Source of the DNA: Atherinomorus stipes
Lineage: Eukaryota > Chordata > Actinopteri > Atheriniformes > Atherinidae
Assembly (NCBI GenBank): GCA_023101725.1
Contig: JALJCO010012923.1
Coordinates: 1-64,000 of the forward strand
Length of the DNA: 64,000 nt
Direction: 5' to 3'
Part shown: in pieces, positions 26,701 to 38,200 of the stretch
How positions within the stretch are numbered: the first letter of the stretch is position 1
How the letters are laid out: each line of letters begins with the position of its first letter
Made by a program: the position numbers and the translations under genes
The notes under the pieces: generated by a model
Told to the model about the DNA's origin: nothing
Databases searched by the model: none
The model's input: the letters and a program-made list of their open reading frames with translations, nothing else

Positions 26701-29700
26701 TGAGTACTTCAGACTCCTTTGAATACACATGTTCACTGGAAGTTATAATGAAACTTCTTATAGTACAATGAGTTTCCAACTGTAGTCACTTGCCCATGTC
26801 ATGTCTCTGTCAACTTATTGATTTCTTTTAGATAGTGTTGTACATCTGAAATGAAAAATGTTAAATTATTAGACTCATATATTTTTTAATGATTTATTTA
26901 ATTATTTTCACATTTCCAATCCACTCCAACTTTTTATAATCTTTTGAATGTTGTTTATGCAGAATGTTCACCTCATTGCCCACTGGCTGCCCTCTCTGGA
27001 GGCTCTTTTGGAGATGACAGCAGTGGACAGTCATCCCAGCTACAGGGTTTTCATCACTGGGGAACCAGCACAGAGTCCTGAGCAGCACATAATCCCCAGA
27101 GGCATACTAGAGAATGCCATTAAAATTACAAATGAGCCCCCCACAGGCATGAATGCAAGTTTGCACGTAGCCCTCAATAACTTCAGTCAGGTGTGCAGAA
27201 AACCTAATACTTGTTCTAATAATGCTTCACATCATAAATCAGATTTTTTTTTTTCTGATTTTTTCTTTTTTTCTAAAAAAAAAACAAGCAAATACATTTT
27301 TTTATTCCTTTTTTTCTTCTTTCAGGACACCCTTGAAATGTGTTCCAGAGAACAGGAGTTCAACGCCATGTTCTTCTCCCTCTGCTTCTTTCATGCCTGT
27401 GTCACAGAACGACGTAAATTTGGTCCACAAGGGTGGAACCAAAGCTATCCCTTCAGCCCAGGAGACCTCACCATCTCTGTCAATGTGTTGTACAACTACC
27501 TAGAAGCCAACACCAAAGTATATTTTAATCAAATTACTATTTTTTTTAAAGCTAGATAAACATTTTTAATTATTTCTTAAGTCCTTGTAATAAAACTTTT
27601 GGGTTGTTTTTCTCCACTGTCTTGAGCTGATCAACTTTAGAATGATAATGATATTAGCAGTGCCATTATCATTAGACAGGGATGTTGAATTGCTGCTCAG
27701 TGTCTCCGATTATTTCTTGAAGTCCTTTGTTCCAGTTATTTGTCCATTCCTTTTTTTTTTATATAAATTTCTTATGAACTATGAAAACCCAACCTATAAT
27801 TTAGCTTTATTTCACAAAGACAAAAAATCCATTCCTTCAGCGCTGCACTTCTCACAACTCATAATGTATTTCTCTTAGAACTCCTATTACTCTGGTCATA
27901 ACCAATTACATCTCCTAGGTTTTCTGCCCTCCAAAAACGAATGTCCTTCATTATGTTAACCAAACAGTAACCTGTATGTGCGTATACAGAGAATTCATTA
28001 GGGGGGCAATGAAGCGTCATCCTAAATGTAATTACATGCAGCCAATGTGACAGTTCACAACGCTACATAAGTGATCACTGCAATTAGAGCTGATGAAGGA
28101 AGCAATTTGCAAAACAATACAGGTACAAATGATTGTGAACCTACAGCTTTTGTAATTTGTTATGAATCACAGGTTCTTTTCTTCCTCCTTCACCCTCAAG
28201 GCTCATAATCTCCTGCTGAGGGAAAGACTCCTCTGTCATCCATTAGATCAGTTTGTGTAAAGAAACATAATTTTCTTACATTTTCCTACAATTATCACTA
28301 AGCTTACCTGGGATGTGATCATAGAGTTGCTGCTTGAAGTTTTAAAAGATTAGTGGGAAAAAAAAAGAAAAAGTGTTAATCCATTCTGAAAATTATTTCT
28401 GAGATTATTATCAAATGTTGACCATTGCTGTAAATAGTTTGAATGAATCCTTGTAGAGTTTTAAATACACCTGTCTTAATTTTGCAGTGTGACATCACCC
28501 AACAAACTGAGTGTGTTGTAGTCCATGCAGGTGCCATGGGAGGACTTGTGCTATCTTTTTGGAGAGATCATGTATGGAGGGCACATCACTGATGGCTGGG
28601 ATAGGAGGCTGTGCAAGACCTATCTGCAAGAGTTCATGAATCCAAAAATGGTAAACCAGTGATAATGTTCATTTTCACATGTTTTTTTCTTTACTTTCAG
28701 TAGAACAGTTGCACCTAGAGTTGATTTCACCCTTTCTTAAAAGGTTAATCCTGTAGTATTTCTTTGTTTTGTTGTCAAGGTAAAGGGTGCCCTCTGGGGA
28801 TGTAAAACTGAACTGCAATTTTACACTAACATTTCAGATGACTGAAACAGGAATTGCTGCGTTTTACTGTCTTGCCTGTAGTCCTGTTGGTCGACCTAAT
28901 CTCTCCTCAAAGGTTTAGGTGAATATCTGATGTCAATGTAGTTAAACTGCTGTCTTCTTTGTATTGTAAATTTTCAATTTATAGTTTGAAGCAGAGCTTT
29001 TTTTGTGCCTGGGTTTCTTGGCTCCTCCATATTTGGACTACACTGGTTACCACAGTTACATTGATGAGCATCTCCCCACCGAGAACCCAACTTTGTATGG
29101 TCTCCATCCAAATGCTGAGCTTGAGTGCCTCACTGTCACCTCAGACAACCTCTTCAAATCTCTGCAAGATCTGCAGCCACAGGACTTTTTAATAGGAGAC
29201 GGGGCAGCTCAGAGCACAGAGGAGAAGGTGTGGAGGCAGAAAGGAGTTTCCTCTTACAAAGCTGCTTAGAATACAAATAGATAAACATATAGCCCATACT
29301 TGACTGAGTTTCATGTATTTGGCAGGTTATGTCTTTAATTGAAGATATTCTTGAAAAGCTTCCTGAGGAATATAACGTGGCAGAGATGATGACTAAGACA
29401 ACAGACCGAAGCCCCTACACGATGGTGTGCTTTCAAGAGTGTGAATGCATGAATCTTCTGCTTGGAGAAATAAGGAAGTCCCTCAGCGAGTTAGAGCTTG
29501 GCTTAAAGGTACCGTTCACTGTGACTGTGTACTGTCAATTATACTTTGTACAGCAGTAACAGTAACATCTTGACTTGATTTTTTTTTTTTCTCGGTTCAC
29601 AGGGAGAACTCACCATTTCCTCTAGTATGGAGACTCTGCAGTCTGCACTATTCAGTGATTTTGTCCCAGATTCCTGGGCCAGGCTGGCATATCCCTCCAC

Positions 29701-30563
29701 TAAAACTCTGACACAATGGTAACTTTATCAGTCATCTGTTTTTCATTGAAAACCCAATGACCTTTATTGTATAATTTTTAACATACTAGTTCTGATATAT
29801 TCCCTTTACAGTACCACATTATTGATAAAGAATTATTCATTTATAGGTTGGGTGACCTAATAGATAGATGTCACGAGCTGGACAGTTGGACTCAAGATTT
29901 TGTTCTACCTGCAGTTGTTTGGCTCTCAGGGCTCTTTAACCCACAGTCCCTCCTGACTGGTGAGATTCCAGTCTGTGAACAAGATGATGAATTTTGGAAG
30001 ACTTGCACCAGTAGAACACAGAGTATTAACGTGGTGTTGTTTTACAGCCGTGCTGCAAAGTGTCGCTCGCAAGAATCAGTGGCCCTTGGACAACATGACT
30101 CTGACTGTGGATGTAACAAAAAAGATGAAAGATGACTTTGGACATCCTCCAAGGGAGGGAGCCTACATCCATGGGCTGTTCATGGAAGGTTAGATTCACT
30201 TCACCCCAAAAAATTAATAAATACACCAGTGAATAATTAACTAAAGGTTTTAGTATATTTATAACAACTTTACAGCCTACAGTTAATCTGTGCAACACTT
30301 GCTGTGTCCTCTTAGGAGCACGGTGGGATGCTCAGTCTGGTGTCATCTCTGAAGCAGTCGTAAGGGATCTGACCTCAGCCATGCCGGTGATGTATGTTAG
30401 AGCTGTACCTAAAGAGGAGCAGGAGTTCAAGAACACTTTTGAGTGCCCAGTGTATCGCACTAAACAGCGTGGGCCCACGTATGTGTGGGCCTTCCACCTC
30501 AAGACCAAACAGCCCCCTGCCAAGTGGGTTGTAGCTGGAGTTGCATTGCTGTTGTCTGTGTGA
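6484..30563 (+). CDS. dnah11: Axonemal outer-arm dynein heavy chain, AAA2 to C-terminus (5' incomplete)
   Basis: Forty-four exons of a dynein heavy chain, the microtubule motor ATPase of ciliary outer arms. In order: AAA2 P-loop GNAGTGKS (exon 6484-6563), AAA3 P-loop GNAGVGKT (9210-9415), AAA4 P-loop GxGGSGKQS (12694-12857), stalk and microtubule-binding tip (17047-18968), AAA5 (20278-21055), AAA6 (23147 to about 27190) and the C-terminal domain ending [14 protein letters not shown] with TGA at 30561. The sequence fits the DNAH9/11/17 group. The dnah11 name rests on the convergent neighbour rapgef5. Family proteins are about 4,500 residues; only the C-terminal half is here, with no tail, linker or AAA1. 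Exons before 12857 hold about twelve indels and one in-frame TGA; exons from 13242 on join without error (4,881 nt, 1,626 codons plus stop). Whether the early lesions are real or assembly errors is not resolved. Confidence 0.85.
9210..9777 (+). other. dnah11: Dynein exons 8-9: AAA3 P-loop and Walker B, lesion-bearing
   Basis: Exon 9210-9415 encodes AVLVHT, then the AAA3 Walker A stretch [18 protein letters not shown]. Exon 9613-9777 encodes the Walker B stretch [18 protein letters not shown]. Two extra bases in a CA run (9221-9230) and one missing base near 9385 break exon 8. One missing base near 9646 breaks exon 9. Outside these points the codons match the family closely. Confidence 0.75.
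10035..10705 (-). mobile_element. 5'-truncated LINE, 3' end of reverse-transcriptase ORF
   Basis: Minus-strand sequence in the dynein intron 9778-10893 encodes the C-terminal part of a fish non-LTR retrotransposon polyprotein: [39 protein letters not shown] and, further down, [20 protein letters not shown]. Frame breaks separate these blocks. Near 10130 about 22 bp present in the related copy at 35.9 kb are missing. It is inserted antisense to the dynein. I would place it among L2/Rex-type LINEs but the exact family is not certain. Confidence 0.8.
10894..12857 (+). other. dnah11: Dynein exons 10-14: AAA3 end to AAA4 P-loop
   Basis: Exons 10894-10996, 11771-12010, 12093-12254, 12350-12542 and 12694-12857. 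The first three are clean, with readable blocks [36 protein letters not shown] and [15 protein letters not shown]. Exon 12350-12542 has one A too few in the A run at 12371-12375. Exon 12694-12857 has one G too many in the G run 12752-12757, inside the AAA4 Walker A motif [10 protein letters not shown]. These are the last lesions seen in the gene. Confidence 0.8.
13242..15520 (+). other. dnah11: Dynein exons 15-17: AAA4 core
   Basis: Exons 13242-13365, 13567-13709 and 15359-15520, all in frame. Readable blocks are [40 protein letters not shown] and [20 protein letters not shown], as expected for AAA4 of an axonemal dynein. From here to the stop codon no frame lesion was found. Confidence 0.9.
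13710..15358. other. Intron with microsatellite and poly-T
   Basis: 1.65-kb dynein intron. It holds a (TA)n run at 14442-14490 and a poly-T tract of about 30 bases at 14668-14698. Nothing else was recognised. Confidence 0.8.
15521..17046. other. Intron, nothing recognised
   Basis: 1.5-kb dynein intron of unique-looking AT-rich sequence. No gene, repeat family or structured RNA was identified. Confidence 0.6.
17047..18968 (+). other. dnah11: Dynein exons 18-24: stalk coiled coil and microtubule-binding tip
   Basis: Exons 17047-17280, 17405-17551, 17665-17778, 17864-18007, 18345-18527, 18645-18746 and 18834-18968. The ascending coil starts at [20 protein letters not shown] and runs through heptad-rich [20 protein letters not shown]. 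The microtubule-binding tip follows [15 protein letters not shown] and includes [19 protein letters not shown]. The descending coil returns through [12 protein letters not shown]. The domain is complete and lesion-free. Confidence 0.9.
18969..20277. other. Intron, nothing recognised
   Basis: 1.3-kb dynein intron. No gene or repeat recognised. Confidence 0.6.
20278..21055 (+). other. dnah11: Dynein exons 25-27: AAA5
   Basis: Exons 20278-20451, 20601-20836 and 20933-21055. Family blocks include [36 protein letters not shown] and [20 protein letters not shown]5 does not bind nucleotide in most dyneins. Confidence 0.9.
21056..23146. other. Largest dynein intron, nothing recognised
   Basis: 2.1-kb intron. 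Open frames at 22029-22379 minus and 22441-22791 plus have no recognisable content or matching splice phases. Confidence 0.6.
23147..27190 (+). other. dnah11: Dynein exons 28-36: AAA5-AAA6
   Basis: Exons 23147-23351, 23476-23640, 23847-23987, 24226-24396, 24793-24915, 25015-25208, 25288-25436, 25519-25646 and 26963-27190. Landmarks are [73 protein letters not shown] and [20 protein letters not shown]. The donor of exon 25015-25208 is gtcagt rather than gtaag-type, but its phase joins correctly to the next exon. Confidence 0.9.
26002..26093. other. G-run / C-run block, probable sequence artefact
   Basis: In the intron 25647-26962 a stretch of long G runs turns abruptly into a long C run of about 24 bases (26044-26067), in otherwise AT-rich DNA. 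It resembles low-quality poly-G read ends joined in opposite orientation, though a true G4-forming tract cannot be excluded. Confidence 0.6.
27326..30563 (+). other. dnah11: Dynein exons 37-44: AAA6 end and C-terminal domain
   Basis: Exons 27326-27517, 28531-28650, 28985-29227, 29326-29508, 29603-29718, 29847-29959, 30048-30188 and 30316-30563. Landmarks are [39 protein letters not shown] across the 29959/30048 junction, [17 protein letters not shown] and [18 protein letters not shown]. The stop TGA lies at 30561-30563. Confidence 0.9.
27518..28530. other. Intron, nothing recognised
   Basis: 1.0-kb dynein intron. No repeat or gene recognised. Confidence 0.6.
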
Positions 30564-30569
30564 GGAAAT

Positions 30570-30575
30570 ATTAAA
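30570..30575 (+). terminator. Candidate poly(A) signal of the dynein
   Basis: ATTAAA seven bases after the stop codon. A canonical AATAAA lies further down at 31307-31312, which would give a 3' UTR of about 750 bases. Neither is proven by sequence alone. Confidence 0.3.
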
Positions 30576-33020
30576 GCTACAATAAGGTATTTTTTGAGAA
30601 TTTACCCCCAGTGCTTAACAAATAGTGTTCAACAATTATATGTTTTAAAAAGCATTTATGATGTATTGCTTCTGTATCAATTTATAATTGAAGCCTTTTG
30701 TCTCAGTTGTATTTTTTGTAATTACTAACAACCATTAGTAATACTGTTTTGATTAAACACTTTTGTTTCCCATTTCTTTTTTAACACTAGAAATAGAGCA
30801 CAGAAATACATTTTAGATCCAAAACAATAGGAAGTACGAGAGTAGATGCTTATCTGCCAATGTTAAACCTGTTGTGTCTGTGTCTGACACTGTTGCACGT
30901 ATCCCTTGAGCCTGGTCGTGATTTGTTGGGAGCTTATGTCTCCATTTTAGACCATGTAATTCTGGATAGGGAGCATATTTTATTGAAAGGTCAAGATTAA
31001 AAAGCTCTCTGGCTGCCCTCTGCTAACTGAATGATACACAATGCTGTCTGGAGGGTTCCCGGACCAAATTCCCAGGAGATGATGTGCATGGCTGCTATTG
31101 ACTTTTAAATGAGGTGCATTTGACATTGACCTTTTGTACGGCAGAGGCAGCATACTAACAGACTAGTGTAATTCATTCAGTTGAGCCTGTTGGAAAAACC
31201 TATTCAAAGACACTGATAGCTTTGTATAAGAAAGCAACACATTAGATTACCCATCCTTTATCTGTCTCCTCTCTCTGTTAGAATCTGATTAACTTAATCA
31301 GAACCAAATAAAACCTTTAATTTTGAATGTGTGAGGAAAGAGTAACCTTATCTAAAATGTTGTCTTTTTAAACCAATTTAACTGAGGTTAATTGAAAAGT
31401 GAGGAGATGCTTCGATAAAATGTGGAGACTTTAGAAATACATACTGATAGAGTGGTATCTTATCTTTGTTTTAGAGCAAAGTCAGAGTTGAGAGGTCGAA
31501 CAGTAATACACAAACAGCACAAAGGAAAATGTGAGACAACTGATAAAACTGCAGTACAGTTTTAGGTTACTTTCTTCTTTTTTTTAAAATGATTTTTCAC
31601 TCTTTTTTCATGCTTTCTATGAATAAAAGAATATGAACCTTATGATCCTCATATGTCCTCATGGAGAAACAAAGCAGATATCATATTATCTGCTAGAATA
31701 AACAAACCAAATTGTGGTATACGAATTACAGCCACTGAATTACACTGGTGTTTTTGGGGAGGTGGAGGAGGTTAAATTATCACCCTTCTTAAATAAGATT
31801 TTCTCCAACGCTAATAACTGTTGTGTTGCTCTTAATTCCTCCTTGCAGCCCAAGTGGCTGCAGACAGACAAATGAAAGACAAAAGATTGATTCTGCGTAT
31901 TGTATTGCAGAGGGGAAATGAAGAGCTGGTCTTCCTGCAGATTCTCTTCATCTGCCTGCTCTTCCTCTCATTAGCACGCTGCAGCAGCTAGCCAGTCATT
32001 TGGTGACAGGGAAATGATACAGTGCTGGAAGTGTTTGGGAGGAAATGGCAGGGTACGCGGCCCGGCATAGCAGGGGTCGTCCCACAGATAAGTCATGTTA
32101 AAGGCCAAGCAGGACACCTGGTTAAAGGCATAAAGGGCATCTGGGTCACACCTCTGCCTACGTAACAGCACAAAAAACTAGATATTATTTGTGGTTGATT
32201 TTAGTACAAAAAAAGTAATAAATATACACACGAGAGCATCTAAAATTTCATGTACTTTACTGTAGTATCATTTTAATTTAAAGTAAATTATCTCAGTTTA
32301 GAGAAATGCTGAACAAGTTTGGTTAAAAATTACCCTTTGCAGAAATTAACTTTAGAACCATTCCATTTACATTATGCATTGCTTGCGTATAACCAAAATT
32401 TTGTTTGTGGTCAGAGATCATAGGCTTTGTTCAAAACAAACTTACACTAAGAACACAGTCATGAATACATGTGGGGTAGGGTTTATGAAATAACAGCAAA
32501 TACATTTTCGATGACTTGGGCCTGTTGGGTTCTTGGCCCAGCCATGCTGTCCATATTTCTAAAGATAAATAAGTTCACAAATACAGATGCTTTGTTTTTA
32601 TGTTATCTGTTTTGTCATAATGCCACTGTGTGTTTCTATTCCTCCTGTGAGAGCCCATAATTGTAAACAGATTGTTACAGAGAAATTTTGACAGTGAACA
32701 CCTCTGCTTCTGTTCCAAATCAACCCACTGCTTTTTATAGTTGTATTCCCTTATGACTGGACAAGTTTGTTTCTGTATTTTAAAGCTAAAGTTGACTTCA
32801 TATTAAATCATATGTCTCATTACTGTGACTTCTTATTTTTGATAAAATACTTTGTATTTCTTTTGGTTCCTGCATTTTAAAAGCTTATGGAAATAACTTG
32901 CAGCAACCCAAGATACCCAGATCATTTTTGGACTTAAAACCAAAAACGACCAACTTTTTGTCCCTGTTGGATTAACATTAAAAATCATCACTTAACATCT
33001 TTCATCATAAAAAGTGGCAC
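30576..33020. other. Intergenic stretch between convergent genes
   Basis: About 2.4 kb between dynein and the inferred rapgef5 3' end. No exon of cdca7l, the gene found here in mammals, was recognised. A minus-strand frame at 31971-32171 has a splice-acceptor-like start but no known domain. Confidence 0.5.
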
Positions 33021-33037
33021 ATGATGATGAAAAATAT

Positions 33038-33043
33038 TTTATT
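33038..33043 (-). terminator. rapgef5: Candidate poly(A) signal of rapgef5
   Basis: AATAAA on the minus strand (TTTATT on plus). Using it would give a 3' UTR of about 2.3 kb below the stop at 35296. Other TTTATT sites exist nearer the stop, for example around 33489. Confidence 0.4.
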
Positions 33044-34373
33044 GCATGCACAGCTGAAAATGGTGGTCAGTCCATAGTTTGACATGTCATACAGACCAGC
33101 CAGAACAGTGTACAAAAACTGTTAAACAAAAATATCTCATGTGGTATCTATCAGACAAATAAATAATTCTGAAATATCCTTACTCAGAATTTTAACATAT
33201 ATTTACTGTACACAGTATAAATAGAATGAACTGTATGTACACTATTGATTAAAACTGGCTTTCAAAATGAGATATGGCTGAAGCACTTTGTCTTTATGAT
33301 GACGATGGGCTTTAAAATTCAAAATATACAAATAAAAACCATCCTGAAATCAACAGAAAAGACTGCACAATATCCACTTGAACTGATCTGAGTAACTGTA
33401 CTGTAACCTAGTTGACAAGAATCCTTGCTTGACAACACACTATTATATTGTACACTGAGGTGCTACAACACAAAGCACATCAATACTCTGTTTATTTTGT
33501 TCTTATTGATTTTATCTCGATGGTGGTGTAACAAATGGATTTCTGTGTTGCTCCTCATTTAAAGATTTTTAACCTAAGGTATTTCAACTAAAATTAGATT
33601 TTCCTCAACAAGAACTAGTTATACATTTGAGATAAGAGATAAGCTGAGTTATTTGACTGTACATTCAAATGTTTTGTTTTCTCAGTACCAGAAACCAGGA
33701 AGCTGAAGTCTGTCTTCAAACATGAGCCATATTGTAATAATGTGCCATTATGTAACATTACTGTGGGTCAGCTTCTTCCTTGAACTGATTGTCCACAGCT
33801 CAACTAGTTGAGGATCCTTGTGGAAATGTTTTAAAATAGAGGAGCATTTAAGTACTTAGCCATATGAGATTTGGCACAAGCATGACTATAACTCACATAC
33901 AGCATACATTCAGATTTGTGAAATCTTTTATCATCTATGATGCTGAACTAGTAAATAATAGAAATACTGCATGAGGAAAAGTTTGCAATTAAAAAAAAAA
34001 AACCCACAGAGAATATACAAAAAAAAAAAAAAGTTAAATATTCAACAGTCATTGTGACCATTTCCTGCAACCTGATTCATCAATCGCACACTGCAGTTTT
34101 ACTTCAGGAAAGACTTCTTTTATATCTGGCTAAACAATATGTGGATTACAGTATGTTGAGGTCTGAGACACAAGTGTGTAACAGACCTGTGGGCTGAATT
34201 ATTCTTTGGTTAAAACAACATCTCTCAAGATTTATCATGAAACAACCTGCATCACCAAATAACTTTGTGATGTGCTGCAAGCTCTCAAAGTGGATCCTAA
34301 GATGACATCATTTGTAAAACTTTTGACAACTTTTCCTTCAGCATTATGTATTTTACCTGCAAGCAGTTTCTTG

Positions 34374-34788
34374 TAGGGCTTTCGGTTTAACGCAATTATT
34401 TGATTAATTAATTACACTGCAAATGAATGCATTGAAAAAAATAATCGCGATGAATAAAGAGTGCCAGTTCGATGCACGAGTATTTTAAATTTGGCCCACT
34501 GAATGACCTGGCAGTGGGTGGCGGTAACGCACCTAAAGCTGTTTGCCAACTGCAAATGAACACCAGAAGAAGAAGAAGACACGTCAATGAGTCACTGTAC
34601 AGAACTTCATGGGCTGTGATGGAGCAGGGTTGCATGGAAAACTTAAAAAGGACTGTCGCCCTTCAGGACCATTTTCCCCACGACTGCTTTAGCAGATATG
34701 AGATTAAAATGCAATTGATTAGATCAATTAATTAATTACAAATCCTGTAATTAATTAATTAGATAATTGTTTTTAATCGCCTGCCCTA
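34374..34788. mobile_element. hAT-like MITE in the rapgef5 3' UTR
   Basis: A 415-bp element bounded by inverted repeats beginning TAGGGC. The left end and the reverse complement of the right end share about 45 bases including caattat and taattaattaca. The TAGGGC start is usual for fish hAT elements. No clear 8-bp target duplication is visible and no transposase is encoded. Confidence 0.65.
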
Positions 34789-35295
34789 CTTTTTTTTGCA
34801 GACTGCTTCTCCATAGAGTGGAGCTGTTCAATGCAGTGAGCCACCTTCAGAACAGCTCTACACTGGAAAACCTCTGCCATCCAGTGGGCAAGAAAGGAAA
34901 AGCAGCAGCTCTGGCCCCAAAGACGTAGACGTACTGTATGTGATAAACGTCTGCAGCGTCGAGGCTTCTGCTTTTGCTGCAGTTAAACTGCTGGCACTGC
35001 AGCTCCAGACTTTGATGGTGATGGCTGAGCCTGCTTTCAGCTGCTATGGATCAGTCAAACATTTGTGCATCTATGCAAACATTTTTGCAGTCACTGTAAG
35101 ATGTGTTGTCTTCTGCTTATTTATGTCTGTGGTGACAGTCTGCTGATTGAAGGGCTCCCTCCTGTGTTCAGCCAGGATCATGCAGTGTTCCTGTAATTGC
35201 TGACTGAACCCTGAGCCATACAAGATGGGACAGTGATAGGTTGTTTCTTGGCAATTTCACAGAATGGCTGACAGAGTGGGAGATGGAGCTGCTCT

Positions 35296-38200
35296 CTAAG
35301 CTCGAGGCTCCAGCCTGTGGGACAGTTCAAACAGAGTCTGTTGATTGTCGATGACATGAAGATAGTCGATGTAGGCTCGCACCTCTGAGCTGCTCTTCTG
35401 AGTCATTCCATTTCCTAGTTGGGAGAGGAAAAAAAAGGTTGTTTTTTTTCTTCAAGTGCATGACAGCAGTTGCAACAAAAACAACTCTTTTGCACTTTTG
35501 TACATTCTCAGTTTTAGTTCAAGTGAGCCTTATACATAAATGATTAAATTGAAAGACTAATTCTTGCTTTATTCTCTCATAAAATTGATTACATTCAGAG
35601 ACCATCGGTGCTCAGCTCAGTTTGTTCTCTCCATTTAAAAAAAAACAGCCTTATGGATTGCCAACCTGTGCCCTATGGTTTTAGGTTACAGTAATACCCA
35701 CAAGCTCACACTGAGACTTGCTGCATTCAGGGGCACATGGTGAAAGTATAGTTTTTTTGTCTGCCCCTATATATTTTTCTGTCCTTTTGATCTCCAGTAT
35801 TTTATTTTTATTTCTTTATATTTAATCATGCTGGTGTCAAAAAGAATATATTATATTTATGTATATAGATTTATATATTGATATAATATATAGAAAACAC
35901 TGGAGGGACTACGTCTCCCGGCTGGCCTGGGAATGCCTCGGGATCCCCCCGGATGATCTGGTCGCTGTGGCCAGGGAGAGGGAAGTCTGGGCTTCCCTGC
36001 TTAGGCAGCTGCCCCAATAACCCGACCCCGGATAATGGTGAACATACAGTGCCAAGAAAACGTATTCATCCCCTTGGATGTTTTACCTTTTTATTGCTTT
36101 AATAAATCAGTCATGTTTAACATAATTTTGCTTTTGTGTCCCAAAAAATTAAGAATTCTCCTTCATGTCAAGTCTAAAATTGACGCCTACAAAATAATGA
36201 CAATTAAATGTAATTATGTCTTGACTCGAATTTGCCCAAAGGCATGTTGGCATGTTGGAGAATCCATGGCCAAGTGCAAGAAGGTCCTTTGGTCTGATGA
36301 GACCAAAATGGAGCTTTTGGTCCAGTAGACAAGATGCTATATTTGGCGGATGCAAAACACTGCACATCACAAAAAAACCCATCCCCACTCTGAAGCATGG
36401 TGGTGGCAGCATCATGCTGTGGAGATGCTTCTCAGCAACTTGAAGGCTTGTTAAAGTAGATGGTAAAATGAATGCAGCAAAATATCAGGAATCCTGGAGG
36501 AGAATCTGATTCCATCGCTAGAGACTTACAGCTTGGAAGAGGATTTCTTTTGTTCCAGCAAAGCTGTGACCTAAAGAGTACCGCTAAGGCTACAGGGAAA
36601 TGGTTTCACGACAACATGGTGGATGTTTTGGACCAGCCAAGTCAAAGCCCAGACCTCAAACCTATCCATAATTTTTGGCTGGACTGTTCGCACCGATCCC
36701 CACGCAACATGATAGAGCTTTAAAGGGCCCATATGCGTTTTTCCACCCATCTGAAACAATTGTTTGATATCTTAATGTAATATAGGAGTCATGGTGTGAT
36801 CGAATCTGTCTACAGAGCTTAATCTGCGCCGCATACCCTCTTTTTTCCTCTTCTCTCAAACACACCTCTGAGTGCATCGCGCGAGCAGCAGCCGCAGTTT
36901 TATTGTTTCTCGTCCCTACTGGTGTTGTGCAGGACAGCATGCTAGAGTCCTCTCTGAAGCGAGAGAGCATCTCAGTCTCATATGCGGAGCGGCACTAGTT
37001 AACCAGGTATGGAAGTGGACAGTGTTACAAAAGCCAAATTATGTTGAACATAATTTGATTTATTAAGCAATAAAAAGGTAAAACGCCCAGTGGAGTGAAT
37101 ACTATAGGCACTATAATTCATTGTTGTGTAATTTAAAGTTTCAGTTTTTAAATGCTTGCTTGTCAAGTGAGTTTCTTGTACTGTATTCACAAACACTGAG
37201 TGGAACATCATTTGTACCTGAAGATATATTAAAGATGAGTGAGTTAGCTGATTACAATGAGATTTAGCTTTTATGCTGAATAGAAACTGTTCATGCCTAC
37301 ATTTAAGGAGTGCAAAACCAACAGCACAGATGGCAAATCAGAGACTGGCCTAGAGATCAAGAGGTTATTTCACACCACAGGTCAATAATTTGAACACTAA
37401 CCCATGTGATATTTCTGACAGTGCCGGATCAGCCGTGCCATGTCCGCTATCATGTGCTGAAAGTAAAGACAGACATTTGTTAAATATTTTAAATTCACTC
37501 CTTGTATTGTCTATCCAGCAGCAAAAGGTTATGAAATTGTACAAACTTACCAGCTTTTCAAAATTGACAAGGTTATCGTGGAACGTCTTGTTACCTTCAT
37601 GTATGAATGTCATGTCTAAAACATAAACATGTAGTTTGCATTTAACAGAGGTAAAACATCAGTTTGTATATAATGCCAAATATGCCTGATAGAGGTGTCT
37701 TTTCCCTCAGTGTTAGACTTTTGTGTACTGAATTAGCAGAATAATGAGCAGACCTTTCAGGAGCAGAGGAAGAAAAGGGATTTTTGGTGCCTTCATCTTC
37801 TTAAAGGAGTCCCTGTAGGCCTTGTGGTTCAGTGAGGGATCCTGTGAAGATGTTTGAAAATTGATGTAATCCTCTGGGAGTGACTGTGTGTGCCTGTGCA
37901 TGCAGACTTGTACTGTAGCAGGATTAGAGACTTAATGATCGCATAAACCCTCTGATATTTGACATATTTTTAGCAATGAAAGGCATACGTTTGCTTGAAC
38001 GAGACACACTTCGTTTGTATTTGCCTGTATTCTTCAGTAAGCACACTTACTGTGAGTGCCTCCAGCTCTGAAAACAACTTTTTAAATTTTCCAGGAATTT
38101 TCTGTGGGAGGAGTAACAGACGAGTTTTTCACACATTTCAGCTGCAGACATAAAGGTAACATAACTGGAAAGGAATTCTTGTGATAGTGAAGAAAAAAAA

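Noticed and set aside
36721..37000. Nested TTAA MITE inside the Tc1 element
   Set aside because: The left end ttaaagggcccatat is MITE-like, but no matching inverted right end was found, so it is not listed as a separate element.
35415..37401. Apparent absence of the HMIA exon of rapgef5 between the last two exons first found
   Set aside because: The exon was located at 37402-37456 ([13 protein letters not shown]) with correct phases, so nothing is missing.
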